A stretch of DNA of 64,000 bases, from assembly GCA_024235695.1 (NCBI GenBank), contig JACKLX010000001.1, positions 248,001 to 312,000 of the forward strand, given 5' to 3'. Below the pieces are notes generated by a model that made no database searches, was not told the DNA's origin, and saw nothing but the letters and a program-made list of their open reading frames with translations. Positions 8,146 to 17,670 of this stretch are shown piece after piece. The translations under genes and the position numbers were made by a program. Position 1 is the first letter of the stretch. Each line of letters begins with the position of its first letter. The DNA is from Accumulibacter sp. Lineage in GTDB: Bacteria; Pseudomonadota; Gammaproteobacteria; Burkholderiales; Rhodocyclaceae.

Positions 8146-10873
8146 CGAAGACCACCTGCCAGAGCGCTTCAACCGCCTCGATGCGGCGGCAGACCGCAGC
8201 CCGCTCGACGCGCGCCCGGCGGCCGGCGTTGAGTCGCAGGACATGCTGCATGCGGCGGAATTCGCGGTAGGCGCTGCGTACCGGTTCGGCCAGCTCGCTG
8301 GGAATCAGGCCGAGATCGGCGGCGATCCCGAGGAGCGCGATGTTGCCGAGATTGCCGCACAGCCGGGCGTGCTGATGCGCATGGCCGAGAATCAGGTACT
8401 GAACGATGAACTCGACGTCGATCAGACCCCCGCGGTCGTGCTTGATGTCGAAATCCTCTTCGCTGCGCGACGCGTGCTCGTCGAGCATCCGCTGGCGCAT
8501 GCTCAACACCTCTTCCCTGAGTTTGCCGAGCTCGCGCGGCTGGCGGAGGATTTCAATGCGAATCGCTTCGAACTGCTTGCCGACCGCCGGGTCACCGGCG
8601 CAGAAACGGGCGCGCGTCAGCGCCTGGTGCTCCCAGGCCCAGGCGTGCTGCAACTGATAGTCGCGAAAGGCAGCGATCGGAGAAACGAGCATTCCCGAAT
8701 CACCATTCGGCCGCAGTCGCAGATCGACTTCGAAGAGCATGCCGGCCGAAGTTCGGCTCGACATCCAGGTACTCATGCGCTGCCCAAGGCGCGCGTAGAG
8801 TTCGCCGCTTCCCTCCTGCGGATCGTCGTGCAGGTAGACCAGGTCGAGATCGGACGCAAAACCCAGCTCCTTGCCACCGAGCTTGCCGTAGGCGATCACG
8901 GCGAAGCGTGGTGGCTGCTCGGGATGCGGATGACGATCGCGCAAGCGTCGCCAGCAGAGATCCATCGTCGTCTGGACCATGATGTCGGCGAGTTCGCTGA
9001 GCCGATCGGCGAGGTGCTCGACGGTATGCAGACCAGCGATGTCCTGCGCCAGGAAGTGCAGGACCTGCGCGTGGTGCGTCTCGCGCAGGATATCCATCTC
9101 GCGCTCGGTGTCGTCGACGTGCTGCTCCAGGCGCCGCTGCAACTCGTCGCGAAACTCGTTCCAGTCGGTCTTGACGTCGAAGATCCGCGAGTCCAGCAAT
9201 TCGTCGAGCAGAATCGGGTGACGGTTGAGATAGTCGGCCGCCCACGAAGAGCTGCCGAGCAATTCGGCAAGCTGCGTCAAGGCCTGCGGATACTGTTGCA
9301 GGAGCGCCAGATAGGCACCGCGGCGACTGATCGTCTCGAGAAAATCGAGACCCCGCTGCCAGGTCGCATCGGGCGTGCCGGTCGCCGCTGCGGCGTCGAT
9401 CAGACGTGGTCCGAGGGCGTCCAGGCGCTCGCGGTTGCTGGCCGGCAACTGCAGGTAGCGACTGCTCTGGCGAAAGCCTTGCAGGCGCTCGAGCATCGCT
9501 TTCGGTTGGCGAAAGCCAAGCGTCGCCAGGCGATCGAGCGTGTCGTCGGTGAGCGGCGCCTCTTCCCAGATGCCAAGCAGTGGGTGGATGCCCTCCTCCG
9601 GCTCGGAAAAAACCTCTTCGAAGCAGCGCGAGACGATCGCCCGGTGTGCGTCGAGGACCGCAACCAGCGCCTGCCAGTCATCAAAGGCCATCGACCTGGC
9701 GATCTGCAGTCGTTCCGCATCGCCGCTCGGCAGGCGATGCGTCTGCGCATCGTTGACATACTGCAAACGGTGTTCGAGACGGCGCAGGAACTCGTAGGCG
9801 GTAGCCAGTTCGCGTTCGTTGTCCGCCGACAGCAGGCGACGCTCGGCGAGCAGCGCCAGAACTTCGAGCGTCGGCCGGGTTTGCAGGGCGTGGTCACGAC
9901 CGCCACGGATCAACTGAAAGACCTGCGCGATGAACTCGATCTCGCGGATGCCGCCAGGGCCGAGCTTGATGTGCTCGGCCATGTCCTTGCGCGCCACCTC
10001 ACGGCGGATTTGCGCGTGCAGATCGCGCATCGCGTTGATCGCACCGAAATCAAGGTACTTGCGAAAGACGAACGAGCGGCGAATGCCGCGAAGCACCTGT
10101 ACCCAGTGCTCCTGGCGATTGACTCCCTGATTGAGCACCCTCGCCTTGATCCAGGCGTAGCGCTCCCATTCGCGCCCCTGGGCGATGAAGTAGTGCTCGA
10201 GCGAATCGAGCGAACCGACCAGCGGGCCGGAGTCGCCGTTCGGCCGCAAGCGCATGTCCACCCGGAACACCTGACCGTCTTCGGTGAGGTCACCGAGGGC
10301 GCCGATCAGCCGCTTGCCGAGGCGCTGGAAGAAATCGTAGCTGTCGATCCGGCGCCCGCCACCGGCGGTCTGCCCCTCCTCCGGATAGACGAAGATGTAG
10401 TCGACGTCGGACGAGACATTGAGCTCGCGTCCGCCGAGCTTGCCCATGCCGACCACCAGCAGGCGTTGCGCTTGCCCCTGGCTGTCGAGCGGCTCGCCGA
10501 ACTGCGCGGCGAGTTGCCGATGGAAGAAATCGAGCGCAAAGTTGGTGGTCAGCTCGGCGAGCAGCGTCATGCTTTCGACCACTTCGGCAAGCGGCGCCAC
10601 ACCACCGATGTCACGCACGATCAGGGCACTCATCACCCGCTGGCGAAGGCGGCGCAGCGCGCCCTTCAACTGCTCGTCGGTGCTGGTCGTTTCGGCCGCG
10701 AGAAAGGCGCTCATCTGCTCGCCGTCGAGCGGCGACGCGAGGTGTCCGGCAAGCCAGCAGCCGATCTCCGGGCGGCCGTCAAGAAGACCGCGCAGGTAGT
10801 GACTGTGCGCCCGGGCGGCGTCCCAGGGAGCCGCGAGTGCTCCCGTCTTGGCGCTATCGACGGTGGGATCCAT
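8138..10873 (-). CDS. glnE: bifunctional glutamine synthetase adenylyltransferase/deadenylase
   Basis: A 911-residue enzyme that adds and removes AMP on glutamine synthetase in response to PII, adjusting nitrogen assimilation. It has two nucleotidyltransferase domains in tandem. The first contains VVGMGKLGGRELNVSSDVDYIF and the second AYGKLGGKELGFASDLDLVYL, each with the G-S/A-S-D-x-D metal-binding pattern. Each is followed by an RLRPNGDSG motif. Length is close to the roughly 945 residues of E. coli GlnE. ATG 10873 is preceded by a GAGAGG ribosome-binding site; the longer frame to 10915 is not needed. It overlaps yciH downstream and is divergent from yhdP. Confidence 0.95.
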   Translation of the reverse strand: MDPTVDSAKTGALAAPWDAARAHSHYLRGLLDGRPEIGCWLAGHLASPLDGEQMSAFLAAETTSTDEQLKGALRRLRQRVMSALIVRDIGGVAPLAEVVESMTLLAELTTNFALDFFHRQLAAQFGEPLDSQGQAQRLLVVGMGKLGGRELNVSSDVDYIFVYPEEGQTAGGGRRIDSYDFFQRLGKRLIGALGDLTEDGQVFRVDMRLRPNGDSGPLVGSLDSLEHYFIAQGREWERYAWIKARVLNQGVNRQEHWVQVLRGIRRSFVFRKYLDFGAINAMRDLHAQIRREVARKDMAEHIKLGPGGIREIEFIAQVFQLIRGGRDHALQTRPTLEVLALLAERRLLSADNERELATAYEFLRRLEHRLQYVNDAQTHRLPSGDAERLQIARSMAFDDWQALVAVLDAHRAIVSRCFEEVFSEPEEGIHPLLGIWEEAPLTDDTLDRLATLGFRQPKAMLERLQGFRQSSRYLQLPASNRERLDALGPRLIDAAAATGTPDATWQRGLDFLETISRRGAYLALLQQYPQALTQLAELLGSSSWAADYLNRHPILLDELLDSRIFDVKTDWNEFRDELQRRLEQHVDDTEREMDILRETHHAQVLHFLAQDIAGLHTVEHLADRLSELADIMVQTTMDLCWRRLRDRHPHPEQPPRFAVIAYGKLGGKELGFASDLDLVYLHDDPQEGSGELYARLGQRMSTWMSSRTSAGMLFEVDLRLRPNGDSGMLVSPIAAFRDYQLQHAWAWEHQALTRARFCAGDPAVGKQFEAIRIEILRQPRELGKLREEVLSMRQRMLDEHASRSEEDFDIKHDRGGLIDVEFIVQYLILGHAHQHARLCGNLGNIALLGIAADLGLIPSELAEPVRSAYREFRRMQHVLRLNAGRRARVERAAVCRRIEAVEALWQVVFDA

Positions 10874-11212
10874 TGGCCTCTCGTGTCGGTGGTGTTTCGG
10901 TGACTTGCGCCGCACCGCGCCGGGAACTGATCGCGGACGGCAAAGTCGCTACAATGGGCATCTTTTCATACCGACGGCGGCTTTTCCCGCTGCCGAATCG
11001 ACCGCTCAGTCGTCATCCTGCATCTTCCTTCTTCCTTCCGGAAAACCGCATGAATACCCGCGCCGCCGGCTTGCGCCCTGCCGGTCCTCGACCGGCCCCC
11101 TATCTGGGAAACGCCGCCCTGGCCGACGCCGGCAGCGATCGCCCGGCAGTCCCGACATTCTAGTGACGCTGACCACCTGTTGGCAAAACTCGCCGGGCGG
11201 CAGAGCGATCTG
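10874..11212. other. glnE-yhdP divergent intergenic region
   Basis: A 339-bp gap between divergent start codons. It must hold promoters for both genes, but only a TACAAT -10-like hexamer on the plus strand (10950-10955), with a poor -35, is visible. It also holds the small open frame listed at 11050-11163. No repeats or RNA genes were recognised. Confidence 0.4.
11050..11163 (+). CDS. possible 37-residue small ORF upstream of yhdP (doubtful)
   Basis: An ATG at 11050 follows a GGAAAA ribosome-binding-like sequence 8 bp upstream and opens a 37-codon frame ending in TAG at 11161-11163, about 50 bp before yhdP. The peptide begins MNTRAAGLRPAGPRP and is rich in Ala, Pro and Arg. It has no signal peptide or recognisable domain. 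High-GC DNA makes such short frames by chance, so this is only a candidate leader peptide or small protein. Confidence 0.2.
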   Translation: MNTRAAGLRPAGPRPAPYLGNAALADAGSDRPAVPTF

Positions 11213-14200
11213 ATGCGCCAGGAAGAGCTGCGGCCGGCGATCGACCATCGCTTCCCCCGTCTTGCACCGCTGCTCGCGATGCCGTTGGCTGGCCGCATCT
11301 GGCGCGCCGTCATACGCCTCTTCTGGCTGCTCTATTTCGCTTTCGTGCTGCTCGTTCTGGCGCTTCGCTACCTGATCTTGCCGAGCATCGAGAGCTATCG
11401 GCCACAACTCGAGGAGCACGTCAGCCGCGCCATCGGCCTGTCGGTCCGCATCGGCAAAATCAGCGCCAGCTGGGATGGAATCCACCCGCATCTGGTACTT
11501 TCCGAGGTCGTCATCGCCGACCAGCAGGGCCAGCCGGCGTTGGCCTTCAGCCGCGTGCATGGCGTACTGTCCTGGTCCTCGATTCCGCACCTGGCGCTGC
11601 GCCTGCGCCTGCTGCAGATCGACGAGCCGACGCTGCATCTGCGTCGCGACACCGATGGCCGGTTCTTTGTCGCGGGCATCGCCGTCGATGCGCAAGACAG
11701 CGACGGTGACTTCGGTGACTGGGTGCTCTCCCAGAGACGGATTAACGTCAAGGGCGCAACGGTCGTCTGGGAAGACGCGAAGCGCGACGCCCCGCCGCTG
11801 ATTCTTGAAGACGTCAACTTTGCGCTGGACAACAATGGCCAACACCACCGCTTCGGGCTGACCGCCATGCCGCCTCCGGAACTGGCGGCGAAAATCGATC
11901 TGCGCGGCGATTTTCGCGGCAAGCATCTCGACGACGCGAAATCGTGGACCGGCCAGGGCTTCGTCCAGATCGACTACGCCGACCTCGCCGTATGGCGCGC
12001 CTGGGTCGACTACCCCTTCGCGCTGCCCTTTGGCAGAGGCGCGCTGCGCGCCTGGGCGGGCTTCGCCGACGGCCAGCTGCAGCAACTGACCGCCGACCTG
12101 TCGCTCGACGACGTCAAGCTGCGCCTGGCGAGCGACCTGCCGGCACTCGAGCTGCAGCAGATGTCGGGTCGCATTGGCGCCCGTTTTTCGGCCGCCGGAA
12201 CCAGCGTGGACGGACACCGCGTCGAACTTACGACGGGCCTGCCAGACGACCGGCGCAAGCACGCCTCGACGTCGATCCGCGTCGAACCGACCGATTTCCA
12301 TGTGGACTGGCAGCGCGCGGCTGACGGCGCTTCGCTGCGCGGCAGTGCCACCGCCAGCCAGCTTGAGCTCGAGGCACTGGCTGGCCTGGCAAGCTACCTG
12401 CCGCTCGACGCCGGCGCACGGCGCCTGCTCGGCGACTACGCTCCGCACGGCCGCATCAGCCAGTTGCGCGCGAGCTGGGACGGCAACAGCGACGGCTTGC
12501 AGGCCTACACCCTGAAAGCGCGTTTCGAGCAACTGGCGCTCAAGGCCAGGGCCCCCTTCCCGGGCGCCGCCGGTCTCTCCGGACGGATCGATGCCAGCGA
12601 GAGCGGCGGCAGCGTCGATCTCGATTCGCGCGACGCCAGGATCGACCTGCCGGAGGTCTTCCCGGAGTCGGCGATCGCCCTCGACCGCTTGCATGCGAAG
12701 GCGCGCTGGACGATCAGCGGCGGCGTGCTCGCGGCCGAGTTGACCAGCAGCGAGTTCGCCGGGCCGGACGCGGCCGGCTCGGCCGAGGGGACTTTCCGGC
12801 AGGGCGCCGACGGGCCGGGCTACATCGATCTTGGCGCACGCCTGACGCGCGCCGATGCGCGCGCCGTCTGGCGCTACCTGCCGGCGGCAATCAACGTCGA
12901 TGCGCGTCACTGGGTTCGCGATGCGCTCAAATCGGGGACCGCCAGCGAAGCCCGCCTGGTCCTCAAGGGAAATCTGGCGAACTTCCCCTTCCTCGACCGC
13001 AAGCAGGGCCAGTTCCTGGTCACCGTCAAGGCCGACGACGTGACGCTCGACTATGGAACCGGCTGGCCGATGATTACCGACATCGACGCCGATCTGCGCT
13101 TCGAGGGCGTCGGGATGGTCGTCGACGCGAAGCGCGGCTCGATTCTTGGCGCCCGGCTGTCGCAGACCCGCGCCGAGATTCCCGATTTCGACGCCGCGGT
13201 ATCGACGCTGAAGATCAAGGGCCGCGCCGAAGGCGATACCTCGCAGTTCCTGAAGTTCATCGCCGAAAGTCCGGTGGCCGACCAGATCGATCACTTCACC
13301 GACGAAATGAGCGCCAGCGGCAAGGGCCGGCTTGACATAGGACTGGTCATTCCGCTCGCGGAAGCACGCCTCGGCGACTCGCGGATCGACGGCAGGTACG
13401 CCTTCCTCGACAACGAGGTGACCGTCGACCCGGCGCTGCCGGCGCTGACCGGGGTCAATGGTCGCCTGCAGTTTTCCGAGGACGACGTCAGCGTACCCGA
13501 GATCAGGGCGATCCTGCTCGGTGGGCCGCTGAAGGTCACGGGTGGGGTCGACGGCGGCAAGGTACGGCTCAAGGTAGACGGAACGGCGGACGTCGACGAG
13601 CTGAAGCGACTTGCCGAGCTGCCACTGCTCGACGCGCTGGCGGGAAAGGCGGCCTATCAGGCCGAGGTCAGCGTCAGGAAACACAAGGTCGAACTATTGC
13701 TCGACTCGGATCTGGTCGGCATAAGCTCCACCCTGCCGGCACCCTTCGCCAAGAGCGCCGGTGAGGCGCTGCCCCTGCATCTCGACCGGATGGCGCTGCC
13801 GGCGGACGAATCGCCGACGCCGGCGCCGCGCGCTGGCCAGCCGATCGCCCGCGACCGCTTGCGCGCCACCCTGGGCCGCGTACTCAGCTTGCACCTGATC
13901 GAGCGCAAGCAGGGCAGCGCACGTTCACTAGAGAGTGCGGCGATCGCCATCGGCAGGCCATTGAAGCCCCTGCCCGACAGCGGCATCAACATCGGCGTGA
14001 CGACCCACTTGCTTGATGTCGACTACTGGCGAAAGGCCTTCGGCAAACGTCCGACGCCGGCTGCACGCGACCCCGCGCCTGACGCTGGTGCCGTCGGCGT
14101 ACCGATTTCAGTCGATATCAAGGCCGACGAAGTCATCGTCTCGAGCTGGCGCTACAGCGACGTGACGCTCGGTATTGCCGGGGTGAATCCGGTGTGGCGG

Positions 14201-15223
14201 GCGAACCTCGTTTCGCGCGAGGCGACCGGCGCCTTTCGCTGGGATGGCGCCGGCGCCGGCAAACTGACCGCGCGGCTGAAGCAATGGCAGCTGCCGGGCA
14301 AGCGCGATCAGGTCGCGGAGCCCGGCGACGCGCTGCAGGAACTGCCGGCGCTCGACATCCTGGTCGATGACTTCGTCGTCGGTATCCACCGCTTCGGACG
14401 GCTGGACGTGCAGGCGCACAATGAGGGCGGCATCTGGCGGCTCGACAAGGTCGAATTGCTCAACCCGGCGGCGAGGTTTTCCGGCACGGGCCAGTGGCAG
14501 GTCGCCAAGGGCAACCGCACGCAGCTCGATTTTGCGCTCGACAGCAGTGATGTCGGCAAACTGCTCGACCGGCTCGGCTATGCCGGAACGGTGCGCGGCG
14601 GCAAGGCCAGCATGCAGGGGAAACTCGGCTGGAACGGACCACCGGAGGGGCTCGACTACGCCACCTTGAGCGGCGAGATGAAGCTTGTGGCGAGCAAGGG
14701 TGAGTTCCTCAAGCTCGATCCCGGCGCCGCCGGCAAGCTGCTCGGCTTGATCAGCCTGCAAGGCCTGCCGCGGCGGTTTTCGCTCGATTTCGGTGACGTC
14801 TTCAGCCAGGGGTTTGCGTTCGACAGCATCAACGGCAAGATGACCGTGACCGACGGCGTGATGCGTACCGACCGACTGCAGATCGATGGTCCCGGAGCGA
14901 GCGTGGTGATGCGCGGCGAGGCCGATCTGAAGAACGAAACGCAGCATCTCAATGTCAACGTCCAGCCGGAGTTGGGTGGTAGTGCGGCGTTGGGTGTCGC
15001 GATGGTCAACCCGCTTGTCGGGGTGGCCACCTTGCTGGCACACAAGGTGCTGCAGAATCCACTCAACAAGATGTTCAGTTTCGAATACCTGGTGACCGGC
15101 AGTTGGGACGAGCCCAAGGTCGAGAGACTCTCCAGCGCATCGCCGCTGGCGGTGCCGGTACCCGGGCCAGAATCCACCCCTGCCAAGCCGATCGGAGCGC
15201 CCGATGAACCCGCCAAGCAGTGA
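11213..15223 (+). CDS. yhdP: YhdP-family AsmA-like envelope protein (DUF3971)
   Basis: A very large protein (1336 residues from ATG 11213), the usual size for YhdP. One N-terminal membrane anchor (about residues 30-50, LFWLLYFAFVLLVLALRYLIL) is followed by a long beta-rich periplasmic part typical of AsmA/YhdP proteins. These are thought to bridge inner and outer membranes and move phospholipids. Conserved YhdP-like segments include GRIGKISASWDGIHPHL-type text near residue 80, KVELLNPAARFSGTGQW, and the C-terminal NVNVQPELGGSAALGVAMVNPLVG. The start is uncertain: TTG 11180, ATG 11213 and ATG 11279 are all in frame, none with a strong ribosome-binding site. The end overlaps the next gene by 20 bp, and yhdP-nitrilase-tldD reads as an operon. 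Confidence 0.9.
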   Translation: MRQEELRPAIDHRFPRLAPLLAMPLAGRIWRAVIRLFWLLYFAFVLLVLALRYLILPSIESYRPQLEEHVSRAIGLSVRIGKISASWDGIHPHLVLSEVVIADQQGQPALAFSRVHGVLSWSSIPHLALRLRLLQIDEPTLHLRRDTDGRFFVAGIAVDAQDSDGDFGDWVLSQRRINVKGATVVWEDAKRDAPPLILEDVNFALDNNGQHHRFGLTAMPPPELAAKIDLRGDFRGKHLDDAKSWTGQGFVQIDYADLAVWRAWVDYPFALPFGRGALRAWAGFADGQLQQLTADLSLDDVKLRLASDLPALELQQMSGRIGARFSAAGTSVDGHRVELTTGLPDDRRKHASTSIRVEPTDFHVDWQRAADGASLRGSATASQLELEALAGLASYLPLDAGARRLLGDYAPHGRISQLRASWDGNSDGLQAYTLKARFEQLALKARAPFPGAAGLSGRIDASESGGSVDLDSRDARIDLPEVFPESAIALDRLHAKARWTISGGVLAAELTSSEFAGPDAAGSAEGTFRQGADGPGYIDLGARLTRADARAVWRYLPAAINVDARHWVRDALKSGTASEARLVLKGNLANFPFLDRKQGQFLVTVKADDVTLDYGTGWPMITDIDADLRFEGVGMVVDAKRGSILGARLSQTRAEIPDFDAAVSTLKIKGRAEGDTSQFLKFIAESPVADQIDHFTDEMSASGKGRLDIGLVIPLAEARLGDSRIDGRYAFLDNEVTVDPALPALTGVNGRLQFSEDDVSVPEIRAILLGGPLKVTGGVDGGKVRLKVDGTADVDELKRLAELPLLDALAGKAAYQAEVSVRKHKVELLLDSDLVGISSTLPAPFAKSAGEALPLHLDRMALPADESPTPAPRAGQPIARDRLRATLGRVLSLHLIERKQGSARSLESAAIAIGRPLKPLPDSGINIGVTTHLLDVDYWRKAFGKRPTPAARDPAPDAGAVGVPISVDIKADEVIVSSWRYSDVTLGIAGVNPVWRANLVSREATGAFRWDGAGAGKLTARLKQWQLPGKRDQVAEPGDALQELPALDILVDDFVVGIHRFGRLDVQAHNEGGIWRLDKVELLNPAARFSGTGQWQVAKGNRTQLDFALDSSDVGKLLDRLGYAGTVRGGKASMQGKLGWNGPPEGLDYATLSGEMKLVASKGEFLKLDPGAAGKLLGLISLQGLPRRFSLDFGDVFSQGFAFDSINGKMTVTDGVMRTDRLQIDGPGASVVMRGEADLKNETQHLNVNVQPELGGSAALGVAMVNPLVGVATLLAHKVLQNPLNKMFSFEYLVTGSWDEPKVERLSSASPLAVPVPGPESTPAKPIGAPDEPAKQ

Positions 15224-16049
15224 ACAGCCTGCCGCCGTACGACCAGCGACGCGCCTGCGTGTCGCGGCAATACAAATGGTGTCGACGCCACGCGTCGATG
15301 AAAACCTGCGCGACGCCGAGCAAGGCATCGCCGAAGCCGTCGGGCAAGGCGCCGAGTTGGTTGCCCTGCCCGAGTACTTCGCGATCATGGGCATGAGTGA
15401 TGCCGACAAGGTCAGGGTACGCGAGCACGACGGTCGCGGACCGATCCAGGACTTTCTTGCGGCCCGTGCCCGCGAACACGGTATCTGGCTGATCGGCGGC
15501 TCGCTGCCGCTGTCCGCCGACAGCGTCGACAAGGTACTCAATTCGAGTGTCGCCTACGATCCGCAAGGCCGGCGCGTCGCACGTTACGACAAGATCCACC
15601 TGTTCGGTTTCCGGCAGGGTGGCGAGTCCTACGACGAGAGCGCGACCATCCAGGCCGGTAGCAGGCCGGCCTCGTTCGCCACGCCTTTCGGCCGGGTCGG
15701 CCTGTCGATCTGCTACGACCTCAGATTTCCCGAGCTCTACCGGGCACTCGCCATCACCGAACTGCTGGTGGTGCCCGCGGCCTTTACCGAAACGACCGGG
15801 CGGGCGCACTGGGAGATCCTGCTGCGCGCGCGGGCGATCGAGAATCAGTGTTACGTACTGGCCGTCGCCCAGGGCGGCCGCCACGAGAACGGTCGCGAAA
15901 CGCATGGCAACAGCATGCTGATCGACCCCTGGGGCGAGATCCTCGACCGCAAGGCGAAGGGACCCGGAGTGGTCGTCGGCGACCTCGACCGGGACCGCCT
16001 GAACACGGTTCGCGCCAATCTGCCAGCGCTCAAGCACCGCGTCATGTAA
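15204..16049 (+). CDS. carbon-nitrogen hydrolase (Nit1/deaminated glutathione amidase-like)
   Basis: A 281-residue nitrilase-superfamily hydrolase with the Glu-Lys-Cys triad in context: Glu in AELVALPEYFAIMG, Lys in RYDKIHLFGF, and Cys in GLSICYDLRFPELYR. The superfamily hydrolyses amide bonds. The close resemblance to Nit1 suggests repair of deaminated glutathione, though omega-amidase activity is also possible. The start ATG lies inside the end of yhdP and has GGAG 7 bp upstream. tldD follows after 42 bp, so it is the middle gene of a probable yhdP-nit-tldD operon. Confidence 0.9.
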   Translation: MNPPSSEQPAAVRPATRLRVAAIQMVSTPRVDENLRDAEQGIAEAVGQGAELVALPEYFAIMGMSDADKVRVREHDGRGPIQDFLAARAREHGIWLIGGSLPLSADSVDKVLNSSVAYDPQGRRVARYDKIHLFGFRQGGESYDESATIQAGSRPASFATPFGRVGLSICYDLRFPELYRALAITELLVVPAAFTETTGRAHWEILLRARAIENQCYVLAVAQGGRHENGRETHGNSMLIDPWGEILDRKAKGPGVVVGDLDRDRLNTVRANLPALKHRVM

Positions 16050-16091
16050 GTCGGTGAGCGACCGGCCAACCGCAGCCTCAACGGAAATTCT

Positions 16092-17543
16092 ATGATCGCC
16101 AAACAACCCACGCTCCTCGCGCAGGCCCAGAACACCCTGCTCACCCCCTTTGGCCTTGACGTTGTCGACCTGACACGCGTTTTCGGCAAGATCATGACGC
16201 ACCGGGTCGATTACGCCGATCTCTATTTCCAGTACAGCCGCTCGGAAGGCTGGAGCCTCGAGGAGGGGATCGTCAAGGCCGGCAGTTTCAACATCGACGA
16301 GGGCGTCGGCGTGCGCGCGCTCGCCGGCGAGAAAACGGCCTTTGCCTATTCGGACGATATCAGCGCGCAGGCGCTCGGCGACGCCGCGACGGCGGTCCGT
16401 GCGATCGCCACCGCCGGCAAACAGCAGCGTGTGCCGGCACTGAAGAGGAGCAGCGGGCGGCAGCCGCTGTACGTAGCGCACGACCCGCTGGCGTCTCTGG
16501 ACGCAGCCAGCAAGGTCAGGCTACTGGAGCGGCTGGAGGCGCTGGCGCGTGCCGAGGACCCCCGCGTCAGCCAGGTGATGGCACATCTCGCCGGCGAATA
16601 CGAGGTCATCCTGGTCGCCGGCAGCGATGGTCGACTGGCCGCCGACATCCGGCCGCTGGTGCGTCTGTCGCTGACCGTGATCGTCGAAGCGGCAGGCCGA
16701 CGCGAGCAGGGTTCGGCGGGCGGCGGCGGGCGGACCGACTACAGCTGTTTCAGCGACGACGTCCTGCACGGCTACGCTCGCGAGGCGGTACACCAGGCGG
16801 TGACCAATCTCGTCGCGCGGCCGGCGCCGGCCGGCACGATGACCGTCGTGCTCGGTCCCGGCTGGCCGGGGATCCTGCTGCACGAGGCGGTCGGGCACGG
16901 CCTCGAAGGCGACTTCAACCGCAAGGGCAGCTCGACCTTTGCCGGTCGCATCGGCAGCCGCGTCGCGTCGCAAGGCGTCACCGTGGTCGACGACGGCACT
17001 CTCCCCGACCGACGCGGATCGCTGACCGTCGACGACGAGGGCAATCCGACCCAGCGCACGGTATTGATCGAGGACGGTATTCTCAAGGCCTACATGCAGG
17101 ACAGCCTGAACGCTCGGCTGAGCGGTGTCGCGCCGACCGGCAACGGCCGCCGCGAGTCGTTTGCACACCTGCCGCTGCCGCGGATGACCAACACCACCAT
17201 GGTCAACGGTGACCACAGCGCCGAGGAGATCATCAAATCGGTCAAGAAGGGAATTTATGCGGTCAATTTCGGCGGCGGCCAGGTCGATATCACCAATGGC
17301 AAGTTCGTCTTCTCGACGTCCGAGGCCTACCTGATCGAGAACGGCAGGATCGGCGCCCCGGTCAAGGGCGCGACGCTGATTGGCAGCGGCCCCGAGGCGA
17401 TGAACCAGGTGTCGATGATCGGCAACGACATGTGCCTCGACCCCGGCGTCGGCACCTGCGGCAAAGAGGGCCAGAGCGTGCCGGTCGGCGTCGGCCAGCC
17501 AACGCTGCGCATCGACGGGCTGACCGTCGGCGGTACCGCCTAG
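16092..17543 (+). CDS. tldD: metalloprotease TldD
   Basis: A 483-residue TldD protein, the metal-bearing subunit of the TldD/TldE protease that degrades unfolded peptides and matures modified peptides such as microcins. The zinc-binding motif [12 protein letters not shown] (HExxxH type) is at about residue 263. A glycine-rich C-terminal segment ([28 protein letters not shown]) and [21 protein letters not shown] are both characteristic of TldD. Length matches E. coli TldD (481). The partner tldE/pmbA is not in the window. A GGAAA ribosome-binding site precedes ATG 16092. Confidence 0.95.
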   Translation: MIAKQPTLLAQAQNTLLTPFGLDVVDLTRVFGKIMTHRVDYADLYFQYSRSEGWSLEEGIVKAGSFNIDEGVGVRALAGEKTAFAYSDDISAQALGDAATAVRAIATAGKQQRVPALKRSSGRQPLYVAHDPLASLDAASKVRLLERLEALARAEDPRVSQVMAHLAGEYEVILVAGSDGRLAADIRPLVRLSLTVIVEAAGRREQGSAGGGGRTDYSCFSDDVLHGYAREAVHQAVTNLVARPAPAGTMTVVLGPGWPGILLHEAVGHGLEGDFNRKGSSTFAGRIGSRVASQGVTVVDDGTLPDRRGSLTVDDEGNPTQRTVLIEDGILKAYMQDSLNARLSGVAPTGNGRRESFAHLPLPRMTNTTMVNGDHSAEEIIKSVKKGIYAVNFGGGQVDITNGKFVFSTSEAYLIENGRIGAPVKGATLIGSGPEAMNQVSMIGNDMCLDPGVGTCGKEGQSVPVGVGQPTLRIDGLTVGGTA

Positions 17544-17670
17544 GCGCTTGCCGGCGGCGGCGCCAACACAGCGCTCGCCGGAGCGGCCCGACAAGGCCAT
17601 TTCCCGCGTCATGACAGTGGCTGGCGGTCGTATAATTGCAGCCTCCTGCCGTCGCTGACTGGAGTGCCCG

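Noticed and set aside
8243-10903. 886-codon plus-strand open frame opposite glnE
   Set aside because: It is an antisense shadow. The minus strand encodes a complete GlnE with both catalytic domains; the plus frame has no recognisable domain, as is common in GC-rich DNA.
11006-13684. 892-codon minus-strand open frame opposite yhdP
   Set aside because: Antisense shadow of yhdP with no domain or membrane pattern; the plus strand carries the conserved protein.
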